A stretch of 64,000 bases of DNA from Pseudoalteromonas sp. XI10 (GTDB taxonomy: Bacteria; Pseudomonadota; Gammaproteobacteria; Enterobacterales; Alteromonadaceae), in the NCBI RefSeq assembly GCF_001469895.1, contig NZ_LOPY01000050.1, forward strand, positions 1-64,000, given 5' to 3'. Position 1 is the first letter of the stretch. Every line of letters begins with the position of its first letter. The notes below the pieces were generated by a model. That model saw only the letters and a program-made list of their open reading frames with translations, was not told the origin of the DNA and ran no database searches. Shown piece after piece: positions 55,166-64,000 of the stretch. The position numbers and the translations under genes are program-made.

Positions 55166-55233
55166 AACAACTCAATCATGATTAAGAGCAAGTAATATAG
55201 GGAGATTTGCGATTAAAGTAAAGAAGGAAGAAA

Positions 55234-55310
55234 TGGCAGGGGCGGAGAGATTCGAACTCCCAACCGTCGGTTTTGGAGACCGCTGTTCTACCAATTGGAA
55301 CTACGCCCCT
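55234..55310 (-). tRNA. tRNA-Trp(CCA)
   Basis: A 77-nt tRNA with acceptor AGGGGCG / CGCCCCT, D arm GTTC...GAAC, anticodon loop CTCCAAA, T arm GGGAGTTCGAATCTCTC and encoded CCA. It stands alone. Confidence 0.96.
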
Positions 55311-55394
55311 GCAATGACGACGAATTATATAGAGCTTTTTTCAAAGGTAAAGTAAAAAAACACAGTTTTTAGTTTAACTGCTTCTTAAATAAAC

Positions 55395-55428
55395 AAAACG
55401 GCGAATTAGCAAGCTAATTCGCCGTTTT
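55395..55428 (-). terminator. Terminator of guaA
   Basis: AAAACGGCGAATTAGC / GCTAATTCGCCGTTTT with a 2-nt loop; T-run on the minus strand. The stem is long and symmetrical, so it may work in both directions. Confidence 0.9.
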
Positions 55429-55456
55429 TGTACCAATTCAGGTCAGAATAATAAAA

Positions 55457-57034
55457 TTATTCCCACTCGATTGTTGCCGGTGGCTTACCTGAAATATCGT
55501 AAACAACACGTGAGATACCATCGATTTCGTTGATGATACGGTTAGAAACCACACCTAAGAACTCATAAGGTAAATGTGACCAACGTGCCGTCATGAAGTC
55601 GATTGTTTCTACACAACGTAGCGATACAACCCAGTCGTATTTACGCGCATCACCCATTACACCTACCGATTTAACTGGTAAGAATACAGTGAAGGCTTGA
55701 CTTACTTTGTGGTAAAGCTCTGCTTTGTGTAGTTCTTCAATGAAGATAGCATCTGCGCGACGTAGTAAATCACAGTACTCTTTCTTGATTTCACCAAGTA
55801 CACGAACACCTAAACCAGGACCTGGGAATGGGTGACGGTAAAGCATGTCGTATGGTAGACCAAGCTCAAGACCAATTTTACGTACTTCATCTTTGAATAG
55901 CTCACGTAACGGCTCAACAAGACCCATTTCCATATCGTCTGGTAAACCACCTACGTTGTGGTGAGACTTGATTACGTGTGCTTTACCTGTTGCTGATGCA
56001 GCAGATTCGATTACGTCTGGGTAGATAGTACCTTGACCTAACCATTTAGCGCTTTTCAGCTTTTTAGCTTGCTCGTCAAATACTTTAATGAAGGTATGGC
56101 CAATCGCTTTACGCTTATCTTCAGGGTCATGTTTACCAGCAAGATCTGCTAAGAATTGATCTTCAGCATCTACCTTCACAATGTTTAGGCCAAACTTGTT
56201 GCCGAACATATCCATAACTTGCTGACCTTCGTTTAAACGAAGAAGACCGTTATCAACGAATACACACGTTAGCTTGTCGCCGATTGCACGGTGAATAAGC
56301 ATGGCAACAACAGATGAATCAACACCACCTGATAAACCTAAGATAACTTCGTCATCACCTACAGTTTCCTTAATACGCTCAATAGCATCGTCGATGATTT
56401 TAGCTGGTGTCCATAGCTTTTCACAGCCACAGATATCAATCGCGAAGCGCTCAAGTAAACGTAAACCTTGGTGAGTATGAGTTACTTCTGGGTGGAACTG
56501 TACGCCGTAAAAACGTTTTTCTTCCCAAGACATTGCAGCATGTGGACATGTTGAAGTTTTAGCAGTTGTTTTGAAAGTCTCTGGTACTTCCATCACTTTA
56601 TCGCCGTGGCTCATCCAAACGTCTAATACGCCTGCACCGCCGTCAGTAATGTGGTCTTCGATAGCATCGAATAACGCACAGTTACCTACTTTTTCAACTT
56701 GCGCATAACCAAACTCTTTCTTATCAGAGCTGTGAACGCTACCACCTAGTTGCGTTGCCATTGTTTGCATGCCGTAACAGATACCAAGTACTGGCACGCC
56801 TGCGTTAAATACATACTCAGGAGCACGTGGGCTGTTTTCAAGTGTTGTAGACTCAGGGCCACCCGACAAAATAATACCTTGTGGATTAAATTCGCGGATT
56901 TGCTCTTCAGTTACATCCCATGCCCATAGCTCACAGTAAACACCAATCTCACGTATACGACGTGCGATTAACTGTGTGTATTGCGAACCAAAATCTAAAA
57001 TGAGAATTCGTGAATCGTGAATGTCTTTGCTCAT
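55457..57034 (-). CDS. guaA: GMP synthase (glutamine-hydrolysing)
   Basis: A 525-residue enzyme converting XMP to GMP. The class I glutamine amidotransferase domain (about 1-200) has nucleophile Cys in GICYGMQ and His/Glu in FHPEVTHT. The PP-loop is [13 protein letters not shown] and the C-terminal dimerisation domain is intact. It follows guaB across a 100-bp spacer carrying a hairpin. Confidence 0.98.
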   Translation of the reverse strand: MSKDIHDSRILILDFGSQYTQLIARRIREIGVYCELWAWDVTEEQIREFNPQGIILSGGPESTTLENSPRAPEYVFNAGVPVLGICYGMQTMATQLGGSVHSSDKKEFGYAQVEKVGNCALFDAIEDHITDGGAGVLDVWMSHGDKVMEVPETFKTTAKTSTCPHAAMSWEEKRFYGVQFHPEVTHTHQGLRLLERFAIDICGCEKLWTPAKIIDDAIERIKETVGDDEVILGLSGGVDSSVVAMLIHRAIGDKLTCVFVDNGLLRLNEGQQVMDMFGNKFGLNIVKVDAEDQFLADLAGKHDPEDKRKAIGHTFIKVFDEQAKKLKSAKWLGQGTIYPDVIESAASATGKAHVIKSHHNVGGLPDDMEMGLVEPLRELFKDEVRKIGLELGLPYDMLYRHPFPGPGLGVRVLGEIKKEYCDLLRRADAIFIEELHKAELYHKVSQAFTVFLPVKSVGVMGDARKYDWVVSLRCVETIDFMTARWSHLPYEFLGVVSNRIINEIDGISRVVYDISGKPPATIEWE

Positions 57035-57089
57035 GGAGTATCTCGTTAGTCAGGAACTGCTCTCCCAAAGGGAGATGATCAATAAATTA

Positions 57090-57109
57090 GGGCTAGCAGA
57101 TGCTAGCCC
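57090..57109. promoter_or_regulatory. Hairpin between guaB and guaA
   Basis: Perfect GGGCTAGCA / TGCTAGCCC with a 2-nt loop, followed toward guaA by a second inverted repeat TCTCCC-AAA-GGGAGA (57061-57075). No clear T-run, so it may be a processing or mRNA-stability element rather than a terminator. Confidence 0.5.
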
Positions 57110-57134
57110 ATGTAATTTCAATACCTTAAGGTAA

Positions 57135-58604
57135 TTAACCTAAGCGGTAGTTTGGCGCTTCTTTAGTGATTTGCACGTCGTGAACGTGTGACTCACCCAT
57201 ACCGGCTGAAGTTACGCGAACAAATTGAGGTTTAGTATTTAACTCTTCAATTGTTGCACAGCCTGTTAAGCCCATTGCACTGCGAAGACCGCCCACCTGT
57301 TGGTGAATGATTGTCGCGATAGGACCTTTATAAGCAACACGGCCTTCGATACCTTCAGGAACAAGCTTGTCTGCTTCGTTCGATTTTTGGAAGTAACGGT
57401 CTGATGAACCTTCTTTTTGGTCCATAGCACCAAGGCTACCCATACCACGGTATGATTTGTAGTAACGACCTTGATATAGCTCAACTTCACCCGGTGCTTC
57501 TTCAGTACCGGCTAACATTGAACCCACCATTACACATGATGCACCAGCAACAAGTGCTTTTACGATGTCACCAGAGAAACGGATACCACCGTCAGCAATA
57601 ACAGGAATATCACGGCCTTTTAAGCCTTCAACTGCGTCAGAAATAGCAGTAATTTGTGGAACACCACAACCTGTTACGATACGAGTAGTACAGATAGAAC
57701 CAGGGCCGATACCAACTTTAACAGCATCAACACCCGCATCAGCAAGGGCAATCGCGCCTTCAGCTGTTGCAACGTTACCTGCTACGATTTGTAGATCTGG
57801 GTATGCTTGACGTGTTTGTGCAACACGGTCGATAACACCTTGTGAGTGGCCATGTGATGTATCGATAAGTAATACGTCAACACCTGCTTCAACAAGTGCT
57901 GCGATACGCTCATCAGTACCCGCGCCAACACCAACAGCTGCACCTACACGTAGACGACCTTGCTCGTCTTTACATGCATGCGGCTTGTCTTGTGCTTTTT
58001 GATAATCTTTTACAGTGATCATGCCTTTCAGTTTAAATGCATCATCAACTACGAGAATTTTTTCGATACGGTGCTCGTGCATTAGACCTAAGATTTCATC
58101 ACGGTCTGCACCTTCTTTAACAGTCACTAACGATTCTTTTTTCGTCATTACTGTAGAAACAGGTTGCTCAAGTTTCGTTTCAAAACGCATATCACGGCTT
58201 GTCACAATACCAACAAGGTTATTGTCAGCGTCAGTTACAGGGAAACCTGAAAAACCTTTGTCTTCTGAAAGCGCGATAGCATCAGCAATTGTAAGATCCG
58301 CAGTCACAGTAACAGGGAAAGAAACAATGCCCGCTTCGTAAGTTTTAACTTTACGAACGTTTTTAGCTTGCTCTTCAATTGTCATGTTTTTGTGGATGAA
58401 ACCTAAACCGCCCTCTTGCGCTAAAGCAATCGCCAAGCGTGCTTCTGTTACAGTATCCATAGATGCTGAAACTAGCGGCAAGTTAAGATTGATACCACGC
58501 GTTAAGCGAGTTGAAATATTTGCCGTGTGTGGCAAAACAGTAGAATGACCTGGTACTAAAAGTACGTCGTCAAAGGTAAGAGCTTCTTTAGCGATTCTTA
58601 GCAT
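57135..58604 (-). CDS. guaB: Inosine-5'-monophosphate dehydrogenase
   Basis: A 489-residue enzyme for IMP to XMP, the first step to GMP. A pair of CBS domains (about 95-205) interrupts the TIM barrel; the active-site loop is [11 protein letters not shown] with catalytic Cys. ATG at 58604 begins [14 protein letters not shown]; the upstream in-frame extension to 58673 would overlap the promoter shared with xseA. Diverges from xseA as in E. coli. Confidence 0.97.
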   Translation of the reverse strand: MLRIAKEALTFDDVLLVPGHSTVLPHTANISTRLTRGINLNLPLVSASMDTVTEARLAIALAQEGGLGFIHKNMTIEEQAKNVRKVKTYEAGIVSFPVTVTADLTIADAIALSEDKGFSGFPVTDADNNLVGIVTSRDMRFETKLEQPVSTVMTKKESLVTVKEGADRDEILGLMHEHRIEKILVVDDAFKLKGMITVKDYQKAQDKPHACKDEQGRLRVGAAVGVGAGTDERIAALVEAGVDVLLIDTSHGHSQGVIDRVAQTRQAYPDLQIVAGNVATAEGAIALADAGVDAVKVGIGPGSICTTRIVTGCGVPQITAISDAVEGLKGRDIPVIADGGIRFSGDIVKALVAGASCVMVGSMLAGTEEAPGEVELYQGRYYKSYRGMGSLGAMDQKEGSSDRYFQKSNEADKLVPEGIEGRVAYKGPIATIIHQQVGGLRSAMGLTGCATIEELNTKPQFVRVTSAGMGESHVHDVQITKEAPNYRLG

Positions 58605-58738
58605 AGTGCAACTTCTCACATGTGGATCTGAGTATAAGGAATTGCGGCCAAATTTTATCAGCGTTGTGAGCACGAGTAAATAAAATTATTCATTTATTTG
58701 TGTTAAAGTACACAGAGAATTTTTTACTGGGGTTTTTA

Positions 58739-60073
58739 ATGGCTTTTACGCAATCAACACAGCCTGTTTACACGGTCTCGCGCCTAAATAAGGAAATTCG
58801 CCATGTTTTAGAACAAGGCTTTTCATCGCTTATCTTAAATGGCGAAATTTCTAACTTTATAGCCCCTGCATCTGGACACTGGTATTTCACTTTAAAAGAC
58901 GACCGAGCACAGGTAAAAGCGGCAATGTGGCGCGGCAATAATCGCGGCCAAACTTTTCGCCCGAGCAATGGCGCTCAAGTAACTGTGCGTGCCCGCGTAT
59001 CTTTGTATGAACCTCGTGGTGATTATCAGCTGATTGTTGAGCATATGGCCCCTGCAGGTGAAGGCTTATTAAAGCAAGAATTCGATGCGCTAAAAATGCG
59101 CTTAGCTGCCGAAGGCCTATTTAGCTCAGCCCACAAAAAACCATTACCAACCAATATTAATCGCGTTGGGGTGATCACCTCAGCCACAGGTGCGGCTATA
59201 CGCGATATTCTAACGGTACTTAAACGCCGTGCTCCGCAGCTTGAAGTCGTGATTTACCCAGCTATGGTGCAAGGTGCAGATGCACACAGCCAATTAATAG
59301 AAAAAATAAACATCGCCAATCAACGCAATGAAGTAGATGTGCTTATTTTAGGTCGCGGTGGTGGTTCACTCGAAGATTTGTGGTGTTTTAACCATGAGCA
59401 ATTAGCTCGCGCTATTTTTGAAAGTAGCCTACCTATTGTTAGCGCCGTTGGTCACGAGGTCGATACTACAATTAGTGATTATGTTGCCGATATTCGCGCC
59501 GCAACACCTTCTGCAGCCGCGGAGCTAGTTAGTCCAAATACCGAAGAGCTACATAACAAAGTTACGCAGTTAGTTAGGCACTTAAATCATGCCTTTAAAC
59601 ACTCTTTAGCTGTAAAACGCAGTACTGCCACTCAATTTGAGCACCGCTTGCAGCTTTGCCACCCGCGTAATCAACTCAATCAACAAGCGCAAAAACTAGA
59701 TGAACTTAGTTTGGCCTTACACAGCGCAATGAGTGGCAAAATCCAGCGATATGAGCGAGTACTTGCTAACCTAACACCACGTTTGATGCAACGCTCACCC
59801 GAAAAGCAGTTAGCGAAAAGCGAGCATCAGCTCACGCAATTACATGCCCGCCTTACACAAGCGATGCAACAACAGCTTTCAAGTTCTCGAAACCAGCTTT
59901 CCTTACAAGCGAGTCGTTTAGATTCTGTGAGTCCGCTCAGTGTGTTAGCACGTGGTTACAGCATTACTAAAAACCAGCACGGTAGTGTAGTGAAATCGGT
60001 TAACGATGTAAGCGTAGGTGAGCTTATAACCACCGAGCTTGCAGATGGGCAGCTACAATCAAAAGTTGTATAA
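58739..60073 (+). CDS. xseA: Exodeoxyribonuclease VII large subunit
   Basis: A 444-residue nuclease subunit. An N-terminal OB-fold (about 10-110) precedes the catalytic domain: GVITSATGAAIRDI, GRGGGSLEDLWCFN and SAVGHEVDTTISDYVADIRAATPSAA are characteristic. A coiled-coil tail (about 280-400) follows and the C-terminus is complete. ATG at 58739 (MAFTQS) lies 9 nt after GGGG. Convergent with the gene at 60076. Confidence 0.95.
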   Translation: MAFTQSTQPVYTVSRLNKEIRHVLEQGFSSLILNGEISNFIAPASGHWYFTLKDDRAQVKAAMWRGNNRGQTFRPSNGAQVTVRARVSLYEPRGDYQLIVEHMAPAGEGLLKQEFDALKMRLAAEGLFSSAHKKPLPTNINRVGVITSATGAAIRDILTVLKRRAPQLEVVIYPAMVQGADAHSQLIEKINIANQRNEVDVLILGRGGGSLEDLWCFNHEQLARAIFESSLPIVSAVGHEVDTTISDYVADIRAATPSAAAELVSPNTEELHNKVTQLVRHLNHAFKHSLAVKRSTATQFEHRLQLCHPRNQLNQQAQKLDELSLALHSAMSGKIQRYERVLANLTPRLMQRSPEKQLAKSEHQLTQLHARLTQAMQQQLSSSRNQLSLQASRLDSVSPLSVLARGYSITKNQHGSVVKSVNDVSVGELITTELADGQLQSKVV

Positions 60074-60075
60074 AA

Positions 60076-60729
60076 TTACTGCGTGCTTGCGATGATTGTT
60101 AGACTATCGTCACTTGAGGTGGTGGAGGTAAATTTAAATTGCTTCCACCAGCTTTGTTCCATCATCTTATCGGTCATGTTACGCCAATAATGACTTGGCA
60201 AATCATCAACATCCTCTGGTTGCAATAGCTTAAACTGACACACAGAGCTTTTGCATGTAGAGACACTAAGCTGTGGTTGCACTGGTAAATCGGCCATGAT
60301 TAAAAAATCACTCATGGCTGTTTCAACTTGATAGGCCCAAGCCTCATCCCGAGATTGCTCTTCTAACAAGGTATAAAGTTCATCCAGGTGTGAGTCGATT
60401 TGCTGTGGAGGTATCGCACTTGAACGGTAACTGGCAATTACCGCTTGTTGATTTTCGACTTGTAACTTTAACTCTGCTATTTGTTGCTCAAGCTCGCTTT
60501 TGCTATCAGCTACTGAACTATCTGAATTAACTTCAACGACTTGTTTATTAATTACAGGCGCAACAGTTATAGCTTGCGGCTCTGGTGCTTGAGCTATTTG
60601 TTCTTCAACAAATTGTTGCTGATAAGTTTGCGGCTGTTGTGGAGTAGATTGAAAAAGTGACATAGCGACAGCGCCACAAATAAATGACGCTGCAACAGCT
60701 AATCCGAAGGATAATTTAGACAATTCCAT
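60076..60729 (-). CDS. Hypothetical membrane-anchored protein
   Basis: A 217-residue protein with one N-terminal membrane helix (about 7-27), a glutamine-rich linker, a coiled coil (about 75-105, with ELEQQIAELKLQVE) and a C-terminal domain holding CKSSVCQFKLL. The two Cys may form a disulfide, suggesting a periplasmic location. No family recognised. Lies 20 bp downstream of cysE on the same strand. Confidence 0.7.
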   Translation of the reverse strand: MELSKLSFGLAVAASFICGAVAMSLFQSTPQQPQTYQQQFVEEQIAQAPEPQAITVAPVINKQVVEVNSDSSVADSKSELEQQIAELKLQVENQQAVIASYRSSAIPPQQIDSHLDELYTLLEEQSRDEAWAYQVETAMSDFLIMADLPVQPQLSVSTCKSSVCQFKLLQPEDVDDLPSHYWRNMTDKMMEQSWWKQFKFTSTTSSDDSLTIIASTQ

Positions 60730-60749
60730 TGCTCTTTTATCGTGTAAAA

Positions 60750-61574
60750 CTACAACATAGCACTGGTGTGGGAGGCATTACTAGCGGAAGTCGTGCCATC
60801 ATCTAAAAAGTTTTGATTCATGCTTTCAGCTGGACAGGGACAGCTCGGTTTGCCAACCACTTTAGCAGGCACACCAACCACAGTTGTGTGTGCTGGAACC
60901 GCACTTAACACAACAGAGTTTGCACCAATACGCGCCCCCTCTCCTACTTCGATATTACCTAGTACTTTGGCGCCTGCACCAATTAATACACCAGCGCGAA
61001 TTTTCGGATGACGGTCACCTTGCTCGTTACCCGTACCACCTAAGGTTACAGATTGTAGAATAGATACGTTATCTTCAATAACCGCTGTTTCACCAATTAC
61101 AATCCCAGTTGCATGGTCAAACATAATACCATGACCAACTTTACAAGCAGGATGGATGTCAACGCCAAATACTTCTGAGGTTCTGCTTTGAATGAAGCGA
61201 GCAAGCTCTTTTCGGTTTTGTTGCCATAAGCAATTTGCGAGTCGGTGTGCTTGTATTGCATGGAAGCCTTTAAGGTTCAAAATAACAGTTAAGTAACTAT
61301 CGGCCGCAGGGTCGCGATCTTTAACTGCTTTTATATCATGAGCCACATGCGTCAGCATTAGGTCACATTTAACAAAGGCTTGGTCGAATAATTCACGAAT
61401 AGTAAATGCTGATACCACCGCATCTGCAAGTTTATTTGCCACAATAAAGCTCAGCGCCGAACCTAAGCATTCATGATTTAACACACACGAATAAACGTGA
61501 CTTGCTAAAAGCGGTTCGCGGGAAACGACTTCGTTTGCTTCATCTCGAAGCTTTTGCCAAATTTCATGACGCAT
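60750..61574 (-). CDS. cysE: Serine O-acetyltransferase
   Basis: A 274-residue enzyme making O-acetylserine for cysteine synthesis. An N-terminal helical domain is followed by a left-handed beta-helix of hexapeptide repeats (about 140-240): GHGIMFDHATGIVIGETAV, SILQSVTLGGTG, GAKVLGNIEVGEGARIGA. The His of DHATG is the expected catalytic residue. A perfect inverted repeat lies about 90-110 bp upstream (61661-61683). Confidence 0.96.
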   Translation of the reverse strand: MRHEIWQKLRDEANEVVSREPLLASHVYSCVLNHECLGSALSFIVANKLADAVVSAFTIRELFDQAFVKCDLMLTHVAHDIKAVKDRDPAADSYLTVILNLKGFHAIQAHRLANCLWQQNRKELARFIQSRTSEVFGVDIHPACKVGHGIMFDHATGIVIGETAVIEDNVSILQSVTLGGTGNEQGDRHPKIRAGVLIGAGAKVLGNIEVGEGARIGANSVVLSAVPAHTTVVGVPAKVVGKPSCPCPAESMNQNFLDDGTTSASNASHTSAML

Positions 61575-61660
61575 AATATTGCCTTTCTGGTTGTACCTAA
61601 CTGCTAAGCCTTAAGTTTAACGGATTTGTAGCAAGATGTACTAACCCGTTGTTTATTTGT

Positions 61661-61683
61661 TCTGGTTATATCTAATAACCAGA
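61661..61683. promoter_or_regulatory. Palindrome upstream of cysE
   Basis: Perfect TCTGGTTAT-ATCTA-ATAACCAGA. Position suits an operator of cysE or of the oppositely directed operon at 61916. The regulator is unknown. Confidence 0.45.
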
Positions 61684-61804
61684 GTAACAATACTTATTTA
61701 TACTCTTTTTGCTGTACTTTTTTGCCAATCGCATATGACAGTAGCAAATTCTAATACCAGCCGATAAATTTAATTAAAGTGCTTATTTTTCAACAACAAA
61801 ACAG

Positions 61805-61827
61805 ATATGACATCTTGCCTGTCATAT
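61805..61827. promoter_or_regulatory. Palindrome upstream of the small membrane/HTH operon
   Basis: Perfect ATATGACA-TCTTGCC-TGTCATAT. A further half-site GCATATGACA lies at 61730-61739 and the reverse complement of GGCATATGACA at 61820-61830. It is a natural candidate for autoregulation by the HTH protein at 62321. The rest of the 338-bp gap 61575-61912 holds no gene. Confidence 0.5.
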
Positions 61828-61915
61828 GCCAAAATAGGAACTGGCATATCGCTGACGGCGTAAAAAACAAAAATAATCATTAAATTTACATCATCAACTT
61901 AACAAGGAAACGATG

Positions 61916-62317
61916 ATGAAAAACGACGTACTAAACTCACACAAACTAGGTTATAAATTTTACTTTCAAGATGGTGACAACCAAATCGCATGCTTTGGTC
62001 ATATCATGAGTGGTAAAGAACAAGTATATGTAAACGACGAATTAGTAAGTGAAAAGCGCAGCTTCGGCTTTAAAAGTCATCATGACTTTAACTACCAAGG
62101 TAATGCTTATGCAGTCAAATTCGAGATGAAAAATATACTCACAGGCAAGCTTGAATGTTCGTTTTATAAAGCTGACAAATTAGTTAAACAGAGCACACAA
62201 ACCTCACTTACTGATAATCCAAAACAAGTGGCTTTGGTTACCTTAGGCTGTTTTATTGGTGGCGCAATATCGGGTTATGCAGTCGTTACTTTTATTGAAC
62301 CATTTCTTGGGAAGTAA
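61916..62317 (+). CDS. Hypothetical membrane protein, first gene of an HTH operon
   Basis: A 133-residue protein with a beta-rich soluble region (CFGHIMSGKEQVYVNDELV; FEMKNILTGKLECSFYKADK) and a C-terminal membrane helix (about 104-127). It is tail-anchored; the orientation was not determined. No family recognised. ATG at 61916 sits 7 nt after AAGGA. The HTH gene starts 3 bp after its stop. Confidence 0.72.
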   Translation: MKNDVLNSHKLGYKFYFQDGDNQIACFGHIMSGKEQVYVNDELVSEKRSFGFKSHHDFNYQGNAYAVKFEMKNILTGKLECSFYKADKLVKQSTQTSLTDNPKQVALVTLGCFIGGAISGYAVVTFIEPFLGK

Positions 62318-62320
62318 GTA

Positions 62321-62638
62321 ATGCAACTGAACCCTAATACAATAAAAGCACTTAGACTTAAATTCGATTGGACGCAGCAGCAATTGGCCGATGCCTGTGA
62401 TGTAAGCCTACGTACCATTCAACGAGTTGAAAAAGAAGGTGCGGCATCAAAAGAAACCACCATGAGCCTATGCGCAGTTTTTGAAGTGCGCCAAGGTGAA
62501 CTTATTAAGCTCGATGACGAAGTATCTGAACAAAGCACAACACATGCAGTGAGTAAGCAAAATCTCGCTGCAATCGTAGCGGCTTCTTCGTTTGTAAGTT
62601 TTGCCCTTGGTATGGCAACGGTATTTGCTATTTTTTAG
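62321..62638 (+). CDS. Membrane-anchored XRE-family HTH regulator
   Basis: A 105-residue protein with an XRE/Cro HTH at about residues 7-62 (KFDWTQQQLADACDVSLR; TIQRVEKEG) and a C-terminal membrane helix at about 82-104. DNA-binding domain joined directly to a membrane anchor suggests regulation tied to a membrane partner, probably the proteins of the same operon. Likely binds the palindrome at 61805. The next small gene follows with a ribosome site overlapping its stop. Confidence 0.85.
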   Translation: MQLNPNTIKALRLKFDWTQQQLADACDVSLRTIQRVEKEGAASKETTMSLCAVFEVRQGELIKLDDEVSEQSTTHAVSKQNLAAIVAASSFVSFALGMATVFAIF

Positions 62639-62647
62639 GAGTGATAG

Positions 62648-62743
62648 ATGACCAAAGAACAACGCGGCTACGCCACACTTATCGGCTTTGTAATAGCAAC
62701 CATGCTATTTGCGCTAGCAGTTAAAATTGGCGCAATGCTTTAG
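62648..62743 (+). CDS. 31-residue membrane microprotein
   Basis: A 31-residue ORF (begins MTKEQRGYATLIGFVIATML) with a single hydrophobic helix of about 21 residues. AGGAG at 62637-62641, overlapping the HTH stop, lies 6 nt from the ATG, so translation is coupled. Third gene of the operon 61916-62743. No homologue recalled; function unknown. Confidence 0.7.
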   Translation: MTKEQRGYATLIGFVIATMLFALAVKIGAML

Positions 62744-62769
62744 CATTTCTAAGCATATAAATAAAATAT

Positions 62770-62812
62770 AACTGTCAGAACTGAGCGTTAAGCTAGGTGC
62801 TGGCAGTTTTTT
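62770..62812 (+). terminator. Probable terminator of the small membrane/HTH operon
   Basis: AACTGTCAG / CTGGCAGTT (8 of 9 paired, 21-nt loop region) followed by six T, 27 bp after the microprotein stop. Confidence 0.6.
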
Positions 62813-62968
62813 CATATCAGCACCTACAAATACCTGTAGATATCTACTTTCAAATAGCCAAGCTATAAGTAAAAGACAACACCTTATTAATTGTTTTTTA
62901 TATAAACCACGGTGAAAACCCAGCATTTATTGCTAATCTTAAAAAAGTGACAATGGCTAGGAACTAAT

Positions 62969-63910
62969 GTGGTTGAATCAAAAGAGTTTCTAAAATCAAT
63001 ACTCGATACGATCTCTGAACATATTGTGGTGATTAATGACTCGGGTGATATCAAGTTTGTAAATCGTAGTTGACAGACATTTGGCGATGAGAATAATTGC
63101 CAGTGTAACACTCAATGGGAAGATCAAAACTACCTTGCTATTTGCAAGTCAGCTGCTGCCAATGGCGATGAATTTGGTGCAAAAGCCTACACCGGAATAA
63201 ACCAAGTTATTAAGAAACAACTCTCCGAGTTTTACCTCGAGTACCCTTGCCACAGTGATACCAAAAACCGCTGGTTTATGATGCGCGCAGTGCCTTTAAA
63301 ACTTGGCACAGCAGGTTATGTTGTGATCAGCCACTTGAATATTACCGAACGTAAAATCGCCGAGCAGCAAGTACGAGAACTTGCTCGTATCGATGGTCTC
63401 ACACAAATAGCTAACCGACGTCATTTTGACGATTTTTATGAGCAAGAGTGGAGTCGCTGTGCACGTTTAAAGCACCCCTTGTCGTTAGCCATGATCGACC
63501 TTGATAACTTTAAGTCTCTTAATGACAACTTTGGTCATCTGGTGGGTGATATTTGCTTAAAAGAAGTGGCAAAACTATTACCAGATTATACTCGCAGACC
63601 TGGTGACTTGTGCGCTAGATACGGCGGTGAAGAATTTGTACTGGTACTAGGTAACACCCAAAACCATCAAGCACAAAAACTCGTGACGCGTTTTATGGCA
63701 GCGCTAAATACGCTTCAATTACCAGAGCTTGCCGGTCATCCCTTGACGGTTAGTATTGGTTTAGCAACTATTTACCCAAATAGCAGTGATGATGCCATGT
63801 TACTCATTGAAATGGCTGATAGTGCGCTTTATCAAGCAAAAGAAGCTGGCCGAAATCAGCTTGTGGTTGCTGATAACATCGAGCCATTAAACATAGAAAA
63901 ATGCCCCTGA
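62969..63910 (+). pseudogene. PAS-GGDEF diguanylate cyclase with in-frame TGA
   Basis: Read from GTG at 62969 (preceded by TAGGAA), a PAS domain starts but meets TGA at 63071-63073, codon 35, where a Trp (TGG) is expected in NRSxQTFGDEN. The same frame then continues uninterrupted to 63910. The C-terminal GGDEF domain is intact: DGLTQIANRRHF, the active site YGGEEF and the inhibitory RxxD (RPGD) five residues before it. An internal ATG at 63278 could give a shorter cyclase lacking most of PAS. A substitution, sequencing error or readthrough are possible. Confidence 0.82.
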
Positions 63911-63920
63911 TTAGGGGCAT
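63901..63920 (+). terminator. Hairpin after the diguanylate cyclase
   Basis: ATGCCCCT-GATT-AGGGGCAT overlapping the TGA stop at 63908-63910; no strong T-run. Confidence 0.6.
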
Positions 63921-63945
63921 TGATTAGAGCCTGTTTATTCAGTTA

Positions 63946-64000
63946 TTACTGAAATACTTTTTCGACATCAAGTACTGAAATGTTTTTCGCTGGTATTGCA
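63946..64000 (-). CDS. 3' end of a gene continuing beyond the window
   Basis: On the minus strand a frame enters from the window edge and ends NISVLDVEKVFQ-stop with TAA at 63946-63948. Only 17 residues are visible. It is convergent with the cyclase. Product not identifiable. Confidence 0.4.
   Translation of the reverse strand, partial: AIPAKNISVLDVEKVFQ

Noticed and set aside
58605..58673. N-terminal extension of guaB
   Set aside because: The extra 23 residues have no family match, and [14 protein letters not shown] is the standard IMPDH start.

Overview
The window looks like chromosomal DNA of a marine gammaproteobacterium of the Alteromonadales, most likely Pseudoalteromonas or a close relative. 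The gene orders fldB / xerD-dsbC-recJ-prfB-lysS, trmN6 / srmB, serB / smp and guaBA / xseA are standard for gammaproteobacteria. PilZ, TonB-dependent-receptor and lipoprotein genes of Alteromonadales type sit beside them. Base composition is about 42-44 % GC (estimated by eye) and no transposase, integrase cassette, phage module or CRISPR array was seen.

Layout. 0-5.6 kb: a phosphotyrosine phosphatase pair, a TonB-like / ECF sigma / membrane anti-sigma-like trio, and two genes (an unknown membrane protein and a PQQ-type sugar dehydrogenase) set among dispersed repeats. 5.7-24.1 kb: the most distinctive region, a peptidoglycan-fragment (muropeptide / MurNAc) scavenging locus. It encodes an NhaC-type antiporter, a lipoprotein fusing an AmiD-type zinc amidase to a serine beta-lactamase-fold domain, a MurR/RpiR-type regulator, a 1006-residue TonB receptor, a NamZ-family exo-muramidase, MurQ, a BadF-type sugar kinase, a sodium:solute symporter, a YkuD-fold protein, a dipeptide epimerase, an NlpC/P60 endopeptidase and a second serine-hydrolase-like lipoprotein. 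Palindromes of the form TGGAATA...TATTCCA lie between the fusion gene and the regulator and in the promoter of the symporter-kinase-murQ-namZ operon. The proposed flow is: outer-membrane import, periplasmic trimming to MurNAc and peptides, symport, phosphorylation and etherase conversion to GlcNAc-6-P, plus epimerisation of L-Ala-D-Glu.

24.2-28 kb: a lipoprotein, an alpha/beta hydrolase with a beta-helix-like tail, and a tRNA cluster (four tRNA-Arg(ACG), one tRNA relic, one tRNA-Ser(GCU)). 28-35 kb: lysS, prfB with its programmed +1 frameshift, recJ, dsbC, xerD and divergent fldB. 35-48 kb: DUF2147, small unknown proteins, trmN6/srmB, a BON lipoprotein, radA, a two-PilZ-domain protein, serB, smp, tatD and pdxH. 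47.7-48.1 kb is a repeat-only island (heptamer array, two palindromic repeats, one 109-bp imperfect palindrome).

48-60 kb: argS, prfC, a five-domain hybrid histidine kinase, rimI with a holD-like partner, tRNA-Trp, guaBA and xseA. 60-64 kb: an unknown membrane-anchored protein, cysE, a three-gene operon (membrane protein, membrane-anchored HTH regulator, 31-residue membrane microprotein) behind a palindrome, a PAS-GGDEF diguanylate cyclase interrupted by an in-frame TGA, and the 3' end of a further gene. Everything was read by eye; family assignments rest on motifs, length and gene order.
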